From contig JAOUOP010000004.1 in NCBI GenBank assembly GCA_029880325.1, positions 62,001-126,000 of the forward strand: DNA of 64,000 nt, written 5' to 3'. The position numbers were made by a program, and so were the translations under genes. Source of the DNA: Myxococcales bacterium (GTDB lineage: Bacteria > Myxococcota_A > Polyangia > Polyangiales > JAFGIB01). Under the pieces are notes generated by a model. The model saw only the letters and a list, made by a program, of their open reading frames with translations. It made no database searches and was not told the DNA's origin. Positions 29,103-37,314 of the stretch are shown piece after piece. Numbering within the stretch: position 1 is the stretch's first letter; the number at the start of each line of letters is the position of its first letter.

Positions 29103-29147
29103 TTCACGTGAGTTGGCCCGGGACGGTCCCGGGGCGTGAAGTGTTTT
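29103..29147 (+). terminator. Hairpin with T5 run between shdrB3 and etfB (possible attenuator)
   Basis: Outer arms TTCACG (29103-29108) and CGTGAA (29135-29140) enclose a perfect inner palindrome CCCGGGAC-G-GTCCCGGG (29117-29133), followed by GTGTTTTT. It sits in the only sizeable gap inside the otherwise overlapping operon, 23 bases before etfB's RBS region. It has the shape of an intrinsic terminator. Because etfBA and emo are needed with shdr, partial termination or RNA stabilization is more likely than a full stop. Confidence 0.5.
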
Positions 29148-29163
29148 TCGATGAGGTAACGCA

Positions 29164-29913
29164 ATGCATGTCGTGGTGATAGCCAAGCGGGTCCCCGATC
29201 TGGTCGAGGATCTGGTCATCGACTCGGAGGGCAGGGCGCTCGACCCTGACGAGACGGAGTACAAGCTCAACGAGTTCGACGATCAGGCCCTGGAGCAGGC
29301 GCTTCTGATCAAGGACGCACATGGGTGCAAGGTCAGCGTCCTCATGCATGACGCCGATGGGGTAGACAAGATTCTCTACACGGCGCTTGCGAAGGGCGCC
29401 GACAGCGCGATCAAGGTCTGCACCGACGCGGAGGAGCTGGACGGAAACTTCGCGCTGGCGCAGGCGATGGCGGCGGCGCTCGGCACCCTGGACTACGACC
29501 TGGTGTTGACGGGCGTGCAGGGGGCCGATGATCGGGATGGGCAGCTCGGGCCGCTTTTGGCGTCACTGCTCGACGTCCCGTGTGTGAACGTGGCCAGCGG
29601 TGTCTCGGCGGCGGACGGCGCGGTCACGGTTCACAAGGAATATTCGGGCGGCAAGATGGCGCGCTTTTCCATGGCCCTGCCCGGGCTCCTCGGAATCCAG
29701 GCCGCGGCCCAGAGCCCGCGCTACGTGCCGGTTTCGAAGGTGCGGGCGGTGCAGAAGGAAGCGAGTCTGCAGGAACTGGAAGTCGAGGGTGATTTCGAGC
29801 CGCTGTCGCGGGTGGCGGCCATGAGCGCACCCGAGCAGAGCGCGGGCGCGAAGATGCTGGGCGGAGCCCCAGAGCTGCTCGCGTTGCTCAAGGAACAAGG
29901 AGTGGTGTCATGA
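29164..29913 (+). CDS. etfB: Electron transfer flavoprotein beta subunit
   Basis: 249 residues with the ETF-beta order: MHVVVIAKRVPDLVEDLVID, then YKLNEFDDQALEQALLIKDA, the ADSAIKV strand, and DLVLTGVQGADDRDGQLGPL, which contains the adenine/AMP-contacting signature. The C-terminus ends near the etfA start (ATGA overlap). The GAGGT RBS precedes the ATG. ETF takes electrons from a dehydrogenase and passes them to a membrane oxidoreductase. In this operon the donor is expected to be the sHdr complex and the acceptor the Emo-like protein. The pair could also be bifurcating, but no dedicated evidence is visible. Confidence 0.92.
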   Translation: MHVVVIAKRVPDLVEDLVIDSEGRALDPDETEYKLNEFDDQALEQALLIKDAHGCKVSVLMHDADGVDKILYTALAKGADSAIKVCTDAEELDGNFALAQAMAAALGTLDYDLVLTGVQGADDRDGQLGPLLASLLDVPCVNVASGVSAADGAVTVHKEYSGGKMARFSMALPGLLGIQAAAQSPRYVPVSKVRAVQKEASLQELEVEGDFEPLSRVAAMSAPEQSAGAKMLGGAPELLALLKEQGVVS

Positions 29914-30836
29914 AGGCCCTGGTTGTCGCAGAACATCTGGGCGGAAAGCTCGCCGAGATCACCTTCGAGATGATCGCCCTGGCGCAGCAGAGCTTTGGCG
30001 GCTGTGACCTCGCGCTGATCGGTGGCGACGACTCGATGCTAGCGGAGCTGGGCGCGGTCGGCACGGTCTACCGGGCTGAGGGCGCCGGCCTCGAGCACTA
30101 CGAACCCGAGCGCTACACCGATTGCCTGGCTGCGATCATCGAGGCGGCGGCGCCCGCCCGCGTTTGCTTCGGGCATACCTCCATGGGCATGGACCTGGCC
30201 AGTAGCCTCAGCGCGCGTCTCAAGGCGCCCCTGGCCAACGCCTGCATTGCTGCCGACACCAGCGGGGCCACCTCCAGGATTCTCGGAGGCAAGATGAACG
30301 CACAGGTCGCCCTCGACGGGGAGCTGGCGCTGCTCACCATCGCCTCCGGGGCGGCCTCGGCTGCGGACGGTCGCCTCGCGGGCAGTCCCGCGACGAACTC
30401 CGTGGCGGCGCCCCCCGAGCGCGGTCGCATTCGCTTCGAGGCCATGGTCGAACCCGAGGCCGCAGATGTCGACATCACAACCCAAGAAGTGTTGGTCGCC
30501 ATCGGGCGCGGAATCGGAAACCAGGAGGGCGTGGAGACTGCCCAGGAGTTGGCCAACGCGCTCGGCGCAGCGGTTGCGGCGTCGCGTCCCATCATCGACG
30601 CCGGCTGGCTGCCCAAGTCTCGCCAGGTCGGCAAGTCGGGGCTCTCGGTGACTCCCAAGCTCTACCTGGCCCTTGGCATCTCGGGCGCACCGGAACACCT
30701 GGAGGGCATGCGCGGGTCGGCGACCATCGTCGCGGTCAACACTGACGCCAATGCCCCCATCTTCCAGGTGGCGGACTACGGACTGGTCGGAGACCTGTAC
30801 GAGGTCTGTGAAGAACTCATGGAGGAAATCGAATAA
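29910..30836 (+). CDS. etfA: Electron transfer flavoprotein alpha subunit
   Basis: 308 residues. The C-terminal FAD domain is clear: [20 protein letters not shown], then [19 protein letters not shown], and the signature [20 protein letters not shown] followed by [20 protein letters not shown]. The N-terminal domain ([20 protein letters not shown]) is complete. It begins in an ATGA overlap with etfB and ends 4 bases before the Emo-like gene, so the three are one translation unit. With etfB it forms the soluble one-protein link from sHdr to the membrane. Confidence 0.92.
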   Translation: MKALVVAEHLGGKLAEITFEMIALAQQSFGGCDLALIGGDDSMLAELGAVGTVYRAEGAGLEHYEPERYTDCLAAIIEAAAPARVCFGHTSMGMDLASSLSARLKAPLANACIAADTSGATSRILGGKMNAQVALDGELALLTIASGAASAADGRLAGSPATNSVAAPPERGRIRFEAMVEPEAADVDITTQEVLVAIGRGIGNQEGVETAQELANALGAAVAASRPIIDAGWLPKSRQVGKSGLSVTPKLYLALGISGAPEHLEGMRGSATIVAVNTDANAPIFQVADYGLVGDLYEVCEELMEEIE

Positions 30837-30840
30837 GCCC

Positions 30841-32985
30841 GTGAGTAGTCCGGCTGCAATTTCCTTTTTGGTCACCGGCGGCGCGCAGGTCGAGCGCGAA
30901 GTCTTCCGCGGCTTCAGCGCCGCCGAGCGCGCCGGTTTCTACGCCCTGACCGTCGTGACCGTCGCCCTCTTCTTCGCGGGCGTCTACCGGCTCTACCGGA
31001 AGTACCGGGGCAGCGGTAGCAGCACGGCCGACTTCATCGCGCGCATTCGCCTCGGGCCCGCACTGGCGACGGTCGCCAGTCACGCCACGATACGGCGCCG
31101 CGATGGTTTCGTCGGCATGGCGCACTCGCTGGTCTTCTGGGGCTTCGTCGTGCTCTTCCTCGGCACCGCGACCATCGCCATCGACGAAGACTTCGTGCAG
31201 CTGCTCTTCGGCAAGGGTGCCAAACTGCTGGTTGGTAACGTCTACCTCGGTTTCTCCTTTCTGATGGACCTCGCAGGGCTGGCTTTCATCGTCGGTCTGC
31301 TGATGCTGATGCTGCGGCGCTCGCTCTTTCGGCCCGAGAAGCTCGACTATGGGCGTAACGACCGGGAGGATGGGGCAAGCGAGCGAGAGTCCTATCGCAA
31401 GGGTGACGCGGTCTTTCTCTGGTTGCTGCTCGTCATCGCCGTGAGCGGCTTTCTGCTGGAGGCTGCGCGCATTGCCGCGACGCTCGAAGCGGCGCCGTTC
31501 GAGGTCTGGTCGTTCGTGGGCTATGGCCTGGCCACGGCCCTTGGTGGCGCTCTGGCCTCGGATGGGGCGTTTGCGGGTCTGTGGTGGTTTCACGTGGTCG
31601 CGGTCTTCGGCTTCTTGGCTTATTTGCCGAGGTCGAAGGCCGTGCATATTTTGACCGACGTCGCCGCGCTGGCCACGCGCGACCCGGCGGCCGCCATCGT
31701 GCTGCCCGTGCTGCAAGAAGACCGCGGCATCATCCGCAGGGCTGAGGACTTTACCTTCCGGCAGCGGTTGGCCTTCGACGCCTGTACCAAGTGCGGTCGT
31801 TGCCACGAGGCTTGCCCGGCGCGGGTCACGGGCGCCCCGCTGTCGCCCCGGGACCTGATCCTCGACTTGCGCGAAAAGGTCAACCACGGCGCAGGGCAGC
31901 TCGAGTTCTTCGGTCGCACGCGCCCCGATGTGGGCAGCGAGCAGCCGCTCAGTGGAGGCTACATCGCCAGCGAGACGCTATGGTCCTGCACGACCTGTCG
32001 GGCCTGCGTCGAAGCCTGCCCCGTGGGCATCGAACACGTGGTCGACATCGTTGAGATGCGCCGCGCGCTCGTCGAAGAGGGCTCGCTTCCCGACAGCCTT
32101 CAGGACGCCCTGCGTTCGCTGGACGAAAAGGGCAACTCTTTCGGTGAGTCTGCGCGCAAGCGCGGTAAGTGGACCAAGGCGCTGGACTTCGAGGTCCCGG
32201 ATGCCACCAAGGAAGAGGTGGAATACCTCTGGTTCGTGGGTGACTTCGCTTCCTACAACGCGACGGCGGTGACAGGAACCCAGCAGCTCGCGCGGATCTT
32301 GCACGCGGCGGGCGTGAGCTTCGGTCTGCTGTACAAAGCCGAAAAATCGGCCGGCAACGATGTCCGGCGCGTGGGTGAAGAGGGGCTCTTCGAGGCGCTG
32401 GCCACCGACAACGCCGAGGCGCTCGAAAAGGCGCGCTTCAAGAAGATCCTGACGACCGACCCCCACAGCTTCAACACCCTGCGCAACGAATACCCGCGGC
32501 TGGGCCACAACTACGAGGTGGTGCACTACACGGAGCTGCTGCTGGAGCTGATCGTGCGGGGTGCGCTCACCCTCGAAGCGGCGGGCTCGAGGCGCGTCAC
32601 CTACCACGACCCCTGTTACCTCGGACGCTACAACGGCATCTACGATGTGCCGAGACAGGTGATCGCGGCCAGCGGCGCCGAGTTGGTGGAGATGCCGCGC
32701 AACCGGGACAATTCCTTTTGCTGTGGTGCCGGCGGTGGACGCATTTGGATGCCGGACCCGGAGGGGATCAAGGAGCGCCCCTCGGAAAACCGCATTCGAG
32801 AGGCCGTTGAACTCGGAGTGGACCTCTTCGTGGTGGCCTGCCCCAAGGATATGAGCATGTTCAGCGACGCCGTGAAGACGACCGGGAACGAGTCGAAAAT
32901 CCGGGTCGTCGATCTTTCAGAGCTCGTGCTCGACGCCATGTCGAGTGCGGAGCAGCCACAACTCAAGGAGGCGATGCATGGCTGA
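30841..32985 (+). CDS. emo: Emo-like ETF:quinone oxidoreductase (membrane HdrD-type)
   Basis: 714 residues from a GTG. The first 260 residues hold about six membrane helices of NarI/HdrE type (FYALTVVTVALFFAGVYRLY; AHSLVFWGFVVLFLGTATIA; AVFLWLLLVIAVSGFLLEAA; FHVVAVFGFLAYLPRSKAVH), with His residues in several, suited to heme b. The soluble part has two [4Fe-4S] motifs, CTKCGRCHEACP and CTTCRACVEACPVG, and two CCG blocks, HDPCYLGRYNGIYD with FCCGAGGGRIW, and VACPKDMSMFSD. This domain order is that of EtfD/Emo proteins that oxidize reduced ETF and reduce menaquinone. Placement directly after etfBA supports it. Its end overlaps tusA by 8 bases. Confidence 0.86.
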   Translation: MSSPAAISFLVTGGAQVEREVFRGFSAAERAGFYALTVVTVALFFAGVYRLYRKYRGSGSSTADFIARIRLGPALATVASHATIRRRDGFVGMAHSLVFWGFVVLFLGTATIAIDEDFVQLLFGKGAKLLVGNVYLGFSFLMDLAGLAFIVGLLMLMLRRSLFRPEKLDYGRNDREDGASERESYRKGDAVFLWLLLVIAVSGFLLEAARIAATLEAAPFEVWSFVGYGLATALGGALASDGAFAGLWWFHVVAVFGFLAYLPRSKAVHILTDVAALATRDPAAAIVLPVLQEDRGIIRRAEDFTFRQRLAFDACTKCGRCHEACPARVTGAPLSPRDLILDLREKVNHGAGQLEFFGRTRPDVGSEQPLSGGYIASETLWSCTTCRACVEACPVGIEHVVDIVEMRRALVEEGSLPDSLQDALRSLDEKGNSFGESARKRGKWTKALDFEVPDATKEEVEYLWFVGDFASYNATAVTGTQQLARILHAAGVSFGLLYKAEKSAGNDVRRVGEEGLFEALATDNAEALEKARFKKILTTDPHSFNTLRNEYPRLGHNYEVVHYTELLLELIVRGALTLEAAGSRRVTYHDPCYLGRYNGIYDVPRQVIAASGAELVEMPRNRDNSFCCGAGGGRIWMPDPEGIKERPSENRIREAVELGVDLFVVACPKDMSMFSDAVKTTGNESKIRVVDLSELVLDAMSSAEQPQLKEAMHG

Positions 32986-33202
32986 CGTTACGCTTGATTG
33001 TCGAGGGCTGAACTGCCCGATCCCGATCGTGAAAATTAGCAAGTCGATCAAGGCCATGGAGAAGGGGCAGCAGCTCGAGGTCGTGGCCACCGATCCGGCC
33101 TTTGAGGCCGACTTGCAGGCGTGGGCCAAGCGGCTGAAGCACAAGGTTGTGGCGCTGAATGTGGAGTCCGATTCGATCACAGCCGTGATCGAGAAATCCT
33201 AG
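32978..33202 (+). CDS. tusA: TusA sulfur carrier
   Basis: 74 residues with the TusA signature DCRGLNCPIPIVKISKSIK. Cys13 in the CPxP motif is the persulfide-bearing residue; Cys8 is the other Cys. The end NVESDSITAVIEKS completes the two-layer sandwich. The ATG at 32978 has AAGGAGG upstream and lies inside the end of the emo gene. TusA receives sulfane sulfur from rhodanese or DsrE proteins and delivers it in sulfur-oxidation pathways. DsrE2 follows directly, a pair known from sulfur oxidizers. Confidence 0.93.
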   Translation: MADVTLDCRGLNCPIPIVKISKSIKAMEKGQQLEVVATDPAFEADLQAWAKRLKHKVVALNVESDSITAVIEKS

Positions 33203-33214
33203 GTGAGGTTGAGT

Positions 33215-33853
33215 ATGGCCGATGGTGCACAAGAGAGTGAGGCGAGGGCGCGTCGTCTGGAGGAACTTCGGGCAGCGGCGGATCCCAAGACGCTGGCCTA
33301 CATCGACGCGTACGTGGAAGATGCGCTCGGAGAGCGCCTGAAGGCGCTCGACCAGCGGATTGAGGAGCTCGCCGAGGGTCAGCTCTCGGACCGCGCCACG
33401 ATCGTTGTTTTCAGCGGAGACTTCGACCGGCTGATGGCGGCCTTCATCATCGCCACGGGCGCGGTTGCCATGGGCTTTGAGGTCTCCATGTACTTCACCT
33501 TCTGGGGCCTGACGGCGCTGAAGAAGGAGACGCGCTACAAGGGCAAGGGAATCCTCGAGAAGATGGTTTCCGTCAATCTGCCGGGTGGTCCCGATTCCGT
33601 GGGCACCTCAAAGATGAACATGATGGGAATGGGTCCGCTGTTCTTCAAGGCGCTGATGAAGAAGAACCACGTCGAGACGCTCCCGGACATGATCGACCTC
33701 GCGCGGGAGATGGAGGTGCGCATGGTGGCCTGCCAGATGTCCATGGGCGTGATGGGCATCGAGAAGGAAGAGTTGATCGACGGTATCGACTATGGCGGCG
33801 TGGCGACCTATCTCGGCGACGGGACCGACTCGAAGATCACGCTGTTTATATGA
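33215..33853 (+). CDS. dsrE2: DsrE2-type protein
   Basis: 212 residues. After a charged coiled-coil-like N-terminus (EALGERLKALDQRIEEL-type) comes the DsrE2 domain: TIVVFSGDFDRLMAAFIIAT, then GAVAMGFEVSMYFTFWGLTA, a NMMGMGPLFFKALMKKN stretch, and the conserved VACQMSMGVMGIEKEELIDG with the only Cys (C173). The hydrophobic segments suggest membrane contact, as described for DsrE2. It is the usual partner of TusA. The ATG at 33215 has GAGG upstream. The stop overlaps the next radical SAM gene by 4 bases. Confidence 0.88.
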   Translation: MADGAQESEARARRLEELRAAADPKTLAYIDAYVEDALGERLKALDQRIEELAEGQLSDRATIVVFSGDFDRLMAAFIIATGAVAMGFEVSMYFTFWGLTALKKETRYKGKGILEKMVSVNLPGGPDSVGTSKMNMMGMGPLFFKALMKKNHVETLPDMIDLAREMEVRMVACQMSMGVMGIEKEELIDGIDYGGVATYLGDGTDSKITLFI

Positions 33854-34974
33854 GCCGAACTCTCGGAAAGAGGGGCGCGGCGCCGCGGCGCCTGCCGGTT
33901 TTGGAGGCGGCACCCGAAACCAAGAGGCTCATCGGCCAGCACCACCCCGAGGTCCACGACGGTGCCGAGGACCTCGGGGCGCTCGACAGCTGGGACGAAG
34001 AAGAGGACTTCGAGCCGAGCGTGCCCCCGGAGTACGCAGCGGGGTTCGAGATTCGAAAGCAAAACTTCGACAACGCCATTGGCTTTTACGCGCCGGCACT
34101 CAAGACCTACGAGACCGACGACTTCAGCAACTGTGGCATGTGTTCGTTCGTCGGCGTGTCGGTCACCGGTCCGGCCTGCGCCCTGCAGTGCGACCACTGC
34201 CAGGCCAATGTGCTCAAGCCGATGATCGCGACGACGTCGCCCGAGCGGCTGTGGGAGGTGGCGCAGGCCGAAGCGGCCCGCGGGTCGGGGGGGCTGCTGA
34301 TCAGCGGGGGCTCCGACCGCAAGAACGTGGTGCGCTTGCATCGCTTCGTCGACACCATGGCGCGCATCAAGCAGGAACTGGGCATGCGCCTTCTGGTGCA
34401 TGTCGGCTACGCCGACGAGGAACTGGCGCAGGGGCTTGCCCGGGCCTCGGTCGATTCGGTGATGCTGGACATCATCGGATCCGACGACACGATTCGTGAG
34501 GTCTACCATTTGCCGTGGGCCACGACCGACTGCTACCGCCGCACCCTGGAGGTGCTCAGCGCCCACGGACTGCCGCTGTCGCCGCATGTGGTCATCGGGC
34601 TGCACTGGGGCGAGATTCGCGGCGAGTATCGGGCGCTGGAGATGATCGCCGAGTTTCCGCGGCAGTCGCTGGTGCTGGTGGGGCTGCAGCCCACGGCCGG
34701 GACGCCGATGGCCCATGCGAAGGGGCCGACACCGGACGCGATGGGTGGGGTGTTCCGCGAAGCGCGCCAGCGCTTTCCGAGCACGTCGATTCTGCTGGGG
34801 TGCGAGCGCCCCTACGGTGAAGCCAAGCGGCGCACCGATGAGCTGGCTGTGAAGGCAGGGCTGAACGGGATCGCCTATCCAGCGGAAGGCATCGTTCGGC
34901 TTGCCGTGCGGCTCGGGCTTCAGATCCGTCGCTCGGCGATGTGTTGTTCTCTCAACTTTCAGGAATTTACATGA
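33850..34974 (+). CDS. Radical SAM protein, LipS1/LipS2-type lipoyl synthase component (first)
   Basis: 374 residues. After an acidic N-terminus, a CxxC pair (C95, C98 in SNCGMCSFVGV) precedes the radical SAM motif CALQCDHC (C110, C114, C117). The body has GGLLISGGSDRKNVVRLHRF, SVDSVMLDIIGSDDTIREVY and VVIGLHWGEIRGEY, and the C-terminus has CCS (residues 366-368), which may bind an auxiliary cluster, as expected for an enzyme that inserts sulfur. sHdr clusters carry a dedicated lipoate assembly route with two radical SAM proteins, LipS1 and LipS2. Position with lbpA, a ligase remnant and a second radical SAM gene makes this the natural assignment; which of the two it is I cannot decide. ATGA overlaps on both sides. 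Confidence 0.7.
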   Translation: MSRTLGKRGAAPRRLPVLEAAPETKRLIGQHHPEVHDGAEDLGALDSWDEEEDFEPSVPPEYAAGFEIRKQNFDNAIGFYAPALKTYETDDFSNCGMCSFVGVSVTGPACALQCDHCQANVLKPMIATTSPERLWEVAQAEAARGSGGLLISGGSDRKNVVRLHRFVDTMARIKQELGMRLLVHVGYADEELAQGLARASVDSVMLDIIGSDDTIREVYHLPWATTDCYRRTLEVLSAHGLPLSPHVVIGLHWGEIRGEYRALEMIAEFPRQSLVLVGLQPTAGTPMAHAKGPTPDAMGGVFREARQRFPSTSILLGCERPYGEAKRRTDELAVKAGLNGIAYPAEGIVRLAVRLGLQIRRSAMCCSLNFQEFT

Positions 34975-35372
34975 GCGGTGGAGACGGCAAGGGGAGTGCG
35001 GATGAGCCCAGGGGAGCGCATGGGCGGGTGGTGGGGCACCACCAGGCCGTCGAGCAGGAGGCCCGGCTCGACCACTGCGCGGCCCAGGGCATCGGGATTG
35101 ACCGCAAGTGGACGGGTGGTGGCGCGATCTACATCGATCCGGCTCAGATCGGCTGGGAGCTGGTTGCCCGCGTTTCGGACTTGCCCGAGAGCGTTGGTCG
35201 CATGGGCGGTGAAGGGCTGACTGAGTTGAAATGCAACGCGGCGGCGCGAGGGCTCGAGCTGGTTCGGTCGCTCGCACAGGACAGCGGACGTTTCGAGCAA
35301 AACTTGCGGCCCAGTTGGGTCGCATTCGAGGAGTACCACGATGACCGCACAACGGTTGCCACGTTACAGTGA
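34971..35372 (+). pseudogene. Shrunken lipoate-protein ligase (sLpl-like) remnant
   Basis: 133 residues, open throughout. Residues 20-65 read as the middle of a lipoate-protein ligase: VVGHHQAVEQEARLDHCAAQ, then GIGIDRKWTGGGAIYIDPAQ and IGWELV. This includes the RR/RK-x-TGGGAxYxD lipoyl-AMP-binding motif. The usual 40-60 residues before it are missing. After a short stretch (LTELKCNAAARGLELV) that could match the next helix, the catalytic-lysine region and the C-terminal domain are absent. Normal ligases of this family are about 250 residues or longer. Both ends overlap neighbours (ATGA with the first radical SAM gene; 32 bases with the second), so it is still positioned for translation. It is most simply an internally deleted, inactive ligase. 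Confidence 0.55.
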
Positions 35373-36519
35373 GGCCGAGGCCACCGCGACGGCGGCATTG
35401 AGCAGCCCCGAGCATGTCCAGATGAGTCTGGCAGCGGCGATGGTGCTCGGGCTGCGGCCGGGCCTGTTTTTGCACGGGGCGCACACGCGTTGCTTGAACC
35501 TGCTGCTGACCTATCCCCGCGGCTGCGCGGCCAACTGCGCCTACTGCGGCCTGGCCCGCGACCGGGCCGGAAGCTACTCGGACAAGAGCTTCATTCGTGT
35601 GCCCTGGCCCACCGTTGCCCTCGACGAGGTCATCGAGCGCAGCAAGGAGCGCACGCATCTACTGGAGAGAATGTGCGTGTCGATGATCACGCAGCAGGGA
35701 TCGAACCGCGACACCCTCGAGATCGTGCGGCGCTGGACCGCGGAGCCGGCGCTGGCGTCGGTGCCCGTGTCGATCCTGTCGAATCCGACCACCATGCAGC
35801 GCCAGGACCTGATCGACCTGCGCGACGCCGGCGCCGAGCGCTTCACGGTGGCCCTCGACGCGGTGACAGCGGAACTCTTCGAGGCCACGCGCGGCTCCGG
35901 CGTTCGCGGCCCCCACCGCTTCGAGGACTACTGGCGCGTCTACGACCTGGCCCACGAAGTCTTCGGTGCGGATGCCATCGGAGTGCACTTGATTTGCGGC
36001 ATGGGTGAGACCGAACGCGAGCTGGTGGAGGCGATGGCGCGGGCACGGCAGAAGGGCGCCTACGGCTGCCTGCAGCTCTTCGCATTCAACCCCGAGGCCG
36101 GCTCGCGCATGCAGGGCCGCGGTCGCGTGCCGCTGGGCCAGTTCCGGCGCGCGCAGCTGTCGCGCTACCTACTCGACAAGGGTCTTGTGACCGCCGACGC
36201 GCTCCGCTTCAACGACCGCGGTCAGATCGCGAATTTCGGTCTGCCAGCTGTCGAACTCGAGGGCATCATCGACAGCGGCACCGCCTTCCGGACCAGCGGC
36301 TGTCCCGGGCGCGAATGCGATGTCTCGGCCTGCAACCGGCCCTTCGGCGACGGACCACCATCGGACTTCTCGAGCTTTCCCTACGCACCCCAGCGCCGCG
36401 ACATCGAGCGCATCAAGCTTCAGCTCGAGGACTACGAAGGTCGCATCGAGCGGGAGGAGGTTGCGCAGCAGTACATGGACGAGCTGGAGGACGTCCTGAT
36501 GCACCCTTGCCGGGGCTGA
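35341..36519 (+). CDS. Radical SAM protein, LipS1/LipS2-type lipoyl synthase component (second)
   Basis: 392 residues. The radical SAM motif is CAANCAYC (C62, C66, C69) in LLLTYPRGCAANCAYCGLAR, followed by SFIRVPWPTVALDEVIERSK and the strand VSMITQQGSNRDTLEIVRRW. DRGQIANFGLPAVELEGIID and a Cys group in CPGRECDVSACNRPFGDG lie near the C-terminus and could bind an auxiliary cluster. It resembles the BioB-like radical SAM group that includes the second LipS protein of the sHdr lipoate route. Together with the first radical SAM protein it would insert the two sulfur atoms into the octanoyl chain on LbpA. It is the last gene of the operon and is followed by a strong hairpin. Confidence 0.7.
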   Translation: MTAQRLPRYSEAEATATAALSSPEHVQMSLAAAMVLGLRPGLFLHGAHTRCLNLLLTYPRGCAANCAYCGLARDRAGSYSDKSFIRVPWPTVALDEVIERSKERTHLLERMCVSMITQQGSNRDTLEIVRRWTAEPALASVPVSILSNPTTMQRQDLIDLRDAGAERFTVALDAVTAELFEATRGSGVRGPHRFEDYWRVYDLAHEVFGADAIGVHLICGMGETERELVEAMARARQKGAYGCLQLFAFNPEAGSRMQGRGRVPLGQFRRAQLSRYLLDKGLVTADALRFNDRGQIANFGLPAVELEGIIDSGTAFRTSGCPGRECDVSACNRPFGDGPPSDFSSFPYAPQRRDIERIKLQLEDYEGRIEREEVAQQYMDELEDVLMHPCRG

Positions 36520-36536
36520 AGCGGTCCCCGGCCCCG

Positions 36537-36572
36537 GCCCCGGCCGGCATTGATACATGCTGCGGCCGGGGC
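36537..36572. terminator. Strong GC hairpin at the end of the sulfur operon
   Basis: Arms GCCCCGGCCG (36537-36546) and CGGCCGGGGC (36563-36572) are perfect complements. The loop contains a further GCAT/ATGC pairing. It lies 17 bases after the last operon stop and 9 bases before the end of the opposing lipoprotein gene, so it can serve both directions. There is no T-run, so it may act with Rho or as an RNA-end stabilizer. Confidence 0.6.
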
Positions 36573-36580
36573 TCACGGCT

Positions 36581-37054
36581 TCAGGGTTGAGCCGACATCT
36601 CCTGCACGTCGCAGAACATGGGGCCGTCCTCGACGGCCTGCACGCACTTGTACTGGCCGCAGTCGGCGTCGCTGGTGCAGGGGGCCGGTGCGCCGAGGCT
36701 GGCTCCGCCACCCGCCGAGGCCTCTCCTGCGGGCGCTCCCTCTCCACCGGGATCCTCCACCTGCATCTCATCGACGTCGCAGTACCCAACCTCGCCGCCA
36801 TCCGGGATGATGCAGGCAACGCCCGACGGGCACTCGCCGTCACTGGTGCACATGGCCGGCAGACCGAGGCTCACCGGGCCTCCCGCGCTGCCAGCCGCGC
36901 CAGCGCCGGGGTCATCCGGACCGTCTCCGGTCGGTGTCGCGGTCCCGGTGGGGTCGCCTCCGGACTCCGGCTTGCCCCTGTCCTCGTCGGCGCAGCCGAT
37001 CGCGAGGGCCATCGCGAAGCACAGCGCCATCGTTTTCAAGTTCGTATTTGTCAT
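36581..37054 (-). CDS. Small lipoprotein with two Cys modules
   Basis: 157 residues. The signal MTNTNLKTMALCFAMALAIG ends at Cys21 (LAIGCADE). A Gly/Asp/Pro-rich linker is followed by two similar modules, CTSDGECPSGVACIIPDGG...YCDV and CTSDADCGQYKCVQAVEDGP...FCDV, so the gene arose by internal duplication. Such CxSDxxC modules are common in myxobacterial surface lipoproteins and probably form disulfide-knotted mini-domains. The role is unknown. It is convergent with the sulfur operon and has no clear partner apart from the related lipoprotein gene downstream of it. Confidence 0.72.
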   Translation of the reverse strand: MTNTNLKTMALCFAMALAIGCADEDRGKPESGGDPTGTATPTGDGPDDPGAGAAGSAGGPVSLGLPAMCTSDGECPSGVACIIPDGGEVGYCDVDEMQVEDPGGEGAPAGEASAGGGASLGAPAPCTSDADCGQYKCVQAVEDGPMFCDVQEMSAQP

Positions 37055-37314
37055 GTGAATGCACCTCCTGATGGTGTGTCCCGGGACAGTGCAAGGGTCG
37101 TGCCGTGCAGGAAAAAATATTCCTGTTGCTGTGAGGTCCTGCGATTCATGCCCCAAAGCCCGGATAAGATCCCCGGCCAAGGCCAGACTTATGCGGGAAA
37201 ATCACCAAAATACGCCGTCGTCGTGGCACGCATTGGCACAATCAGGAAAAAAATTTCCGAGTGTGTGCCCATGGGCGGTGCGGGGCCCGGGTTTGCCGGT
37301 GGCCGCCCGTGGGC

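Noticed and set aside
24035-32985. Reading the hdr-like genes as a methanogen or sulfate-reducer heterodisulfide reductase
   Set aside because: HdrA is short with a single FAD and no extra ferredoxin domains. The genes sit with lbpA, tusA, dsrE and shdrH, and no mvh, frh, dsrAB or apr genes are present in the window.
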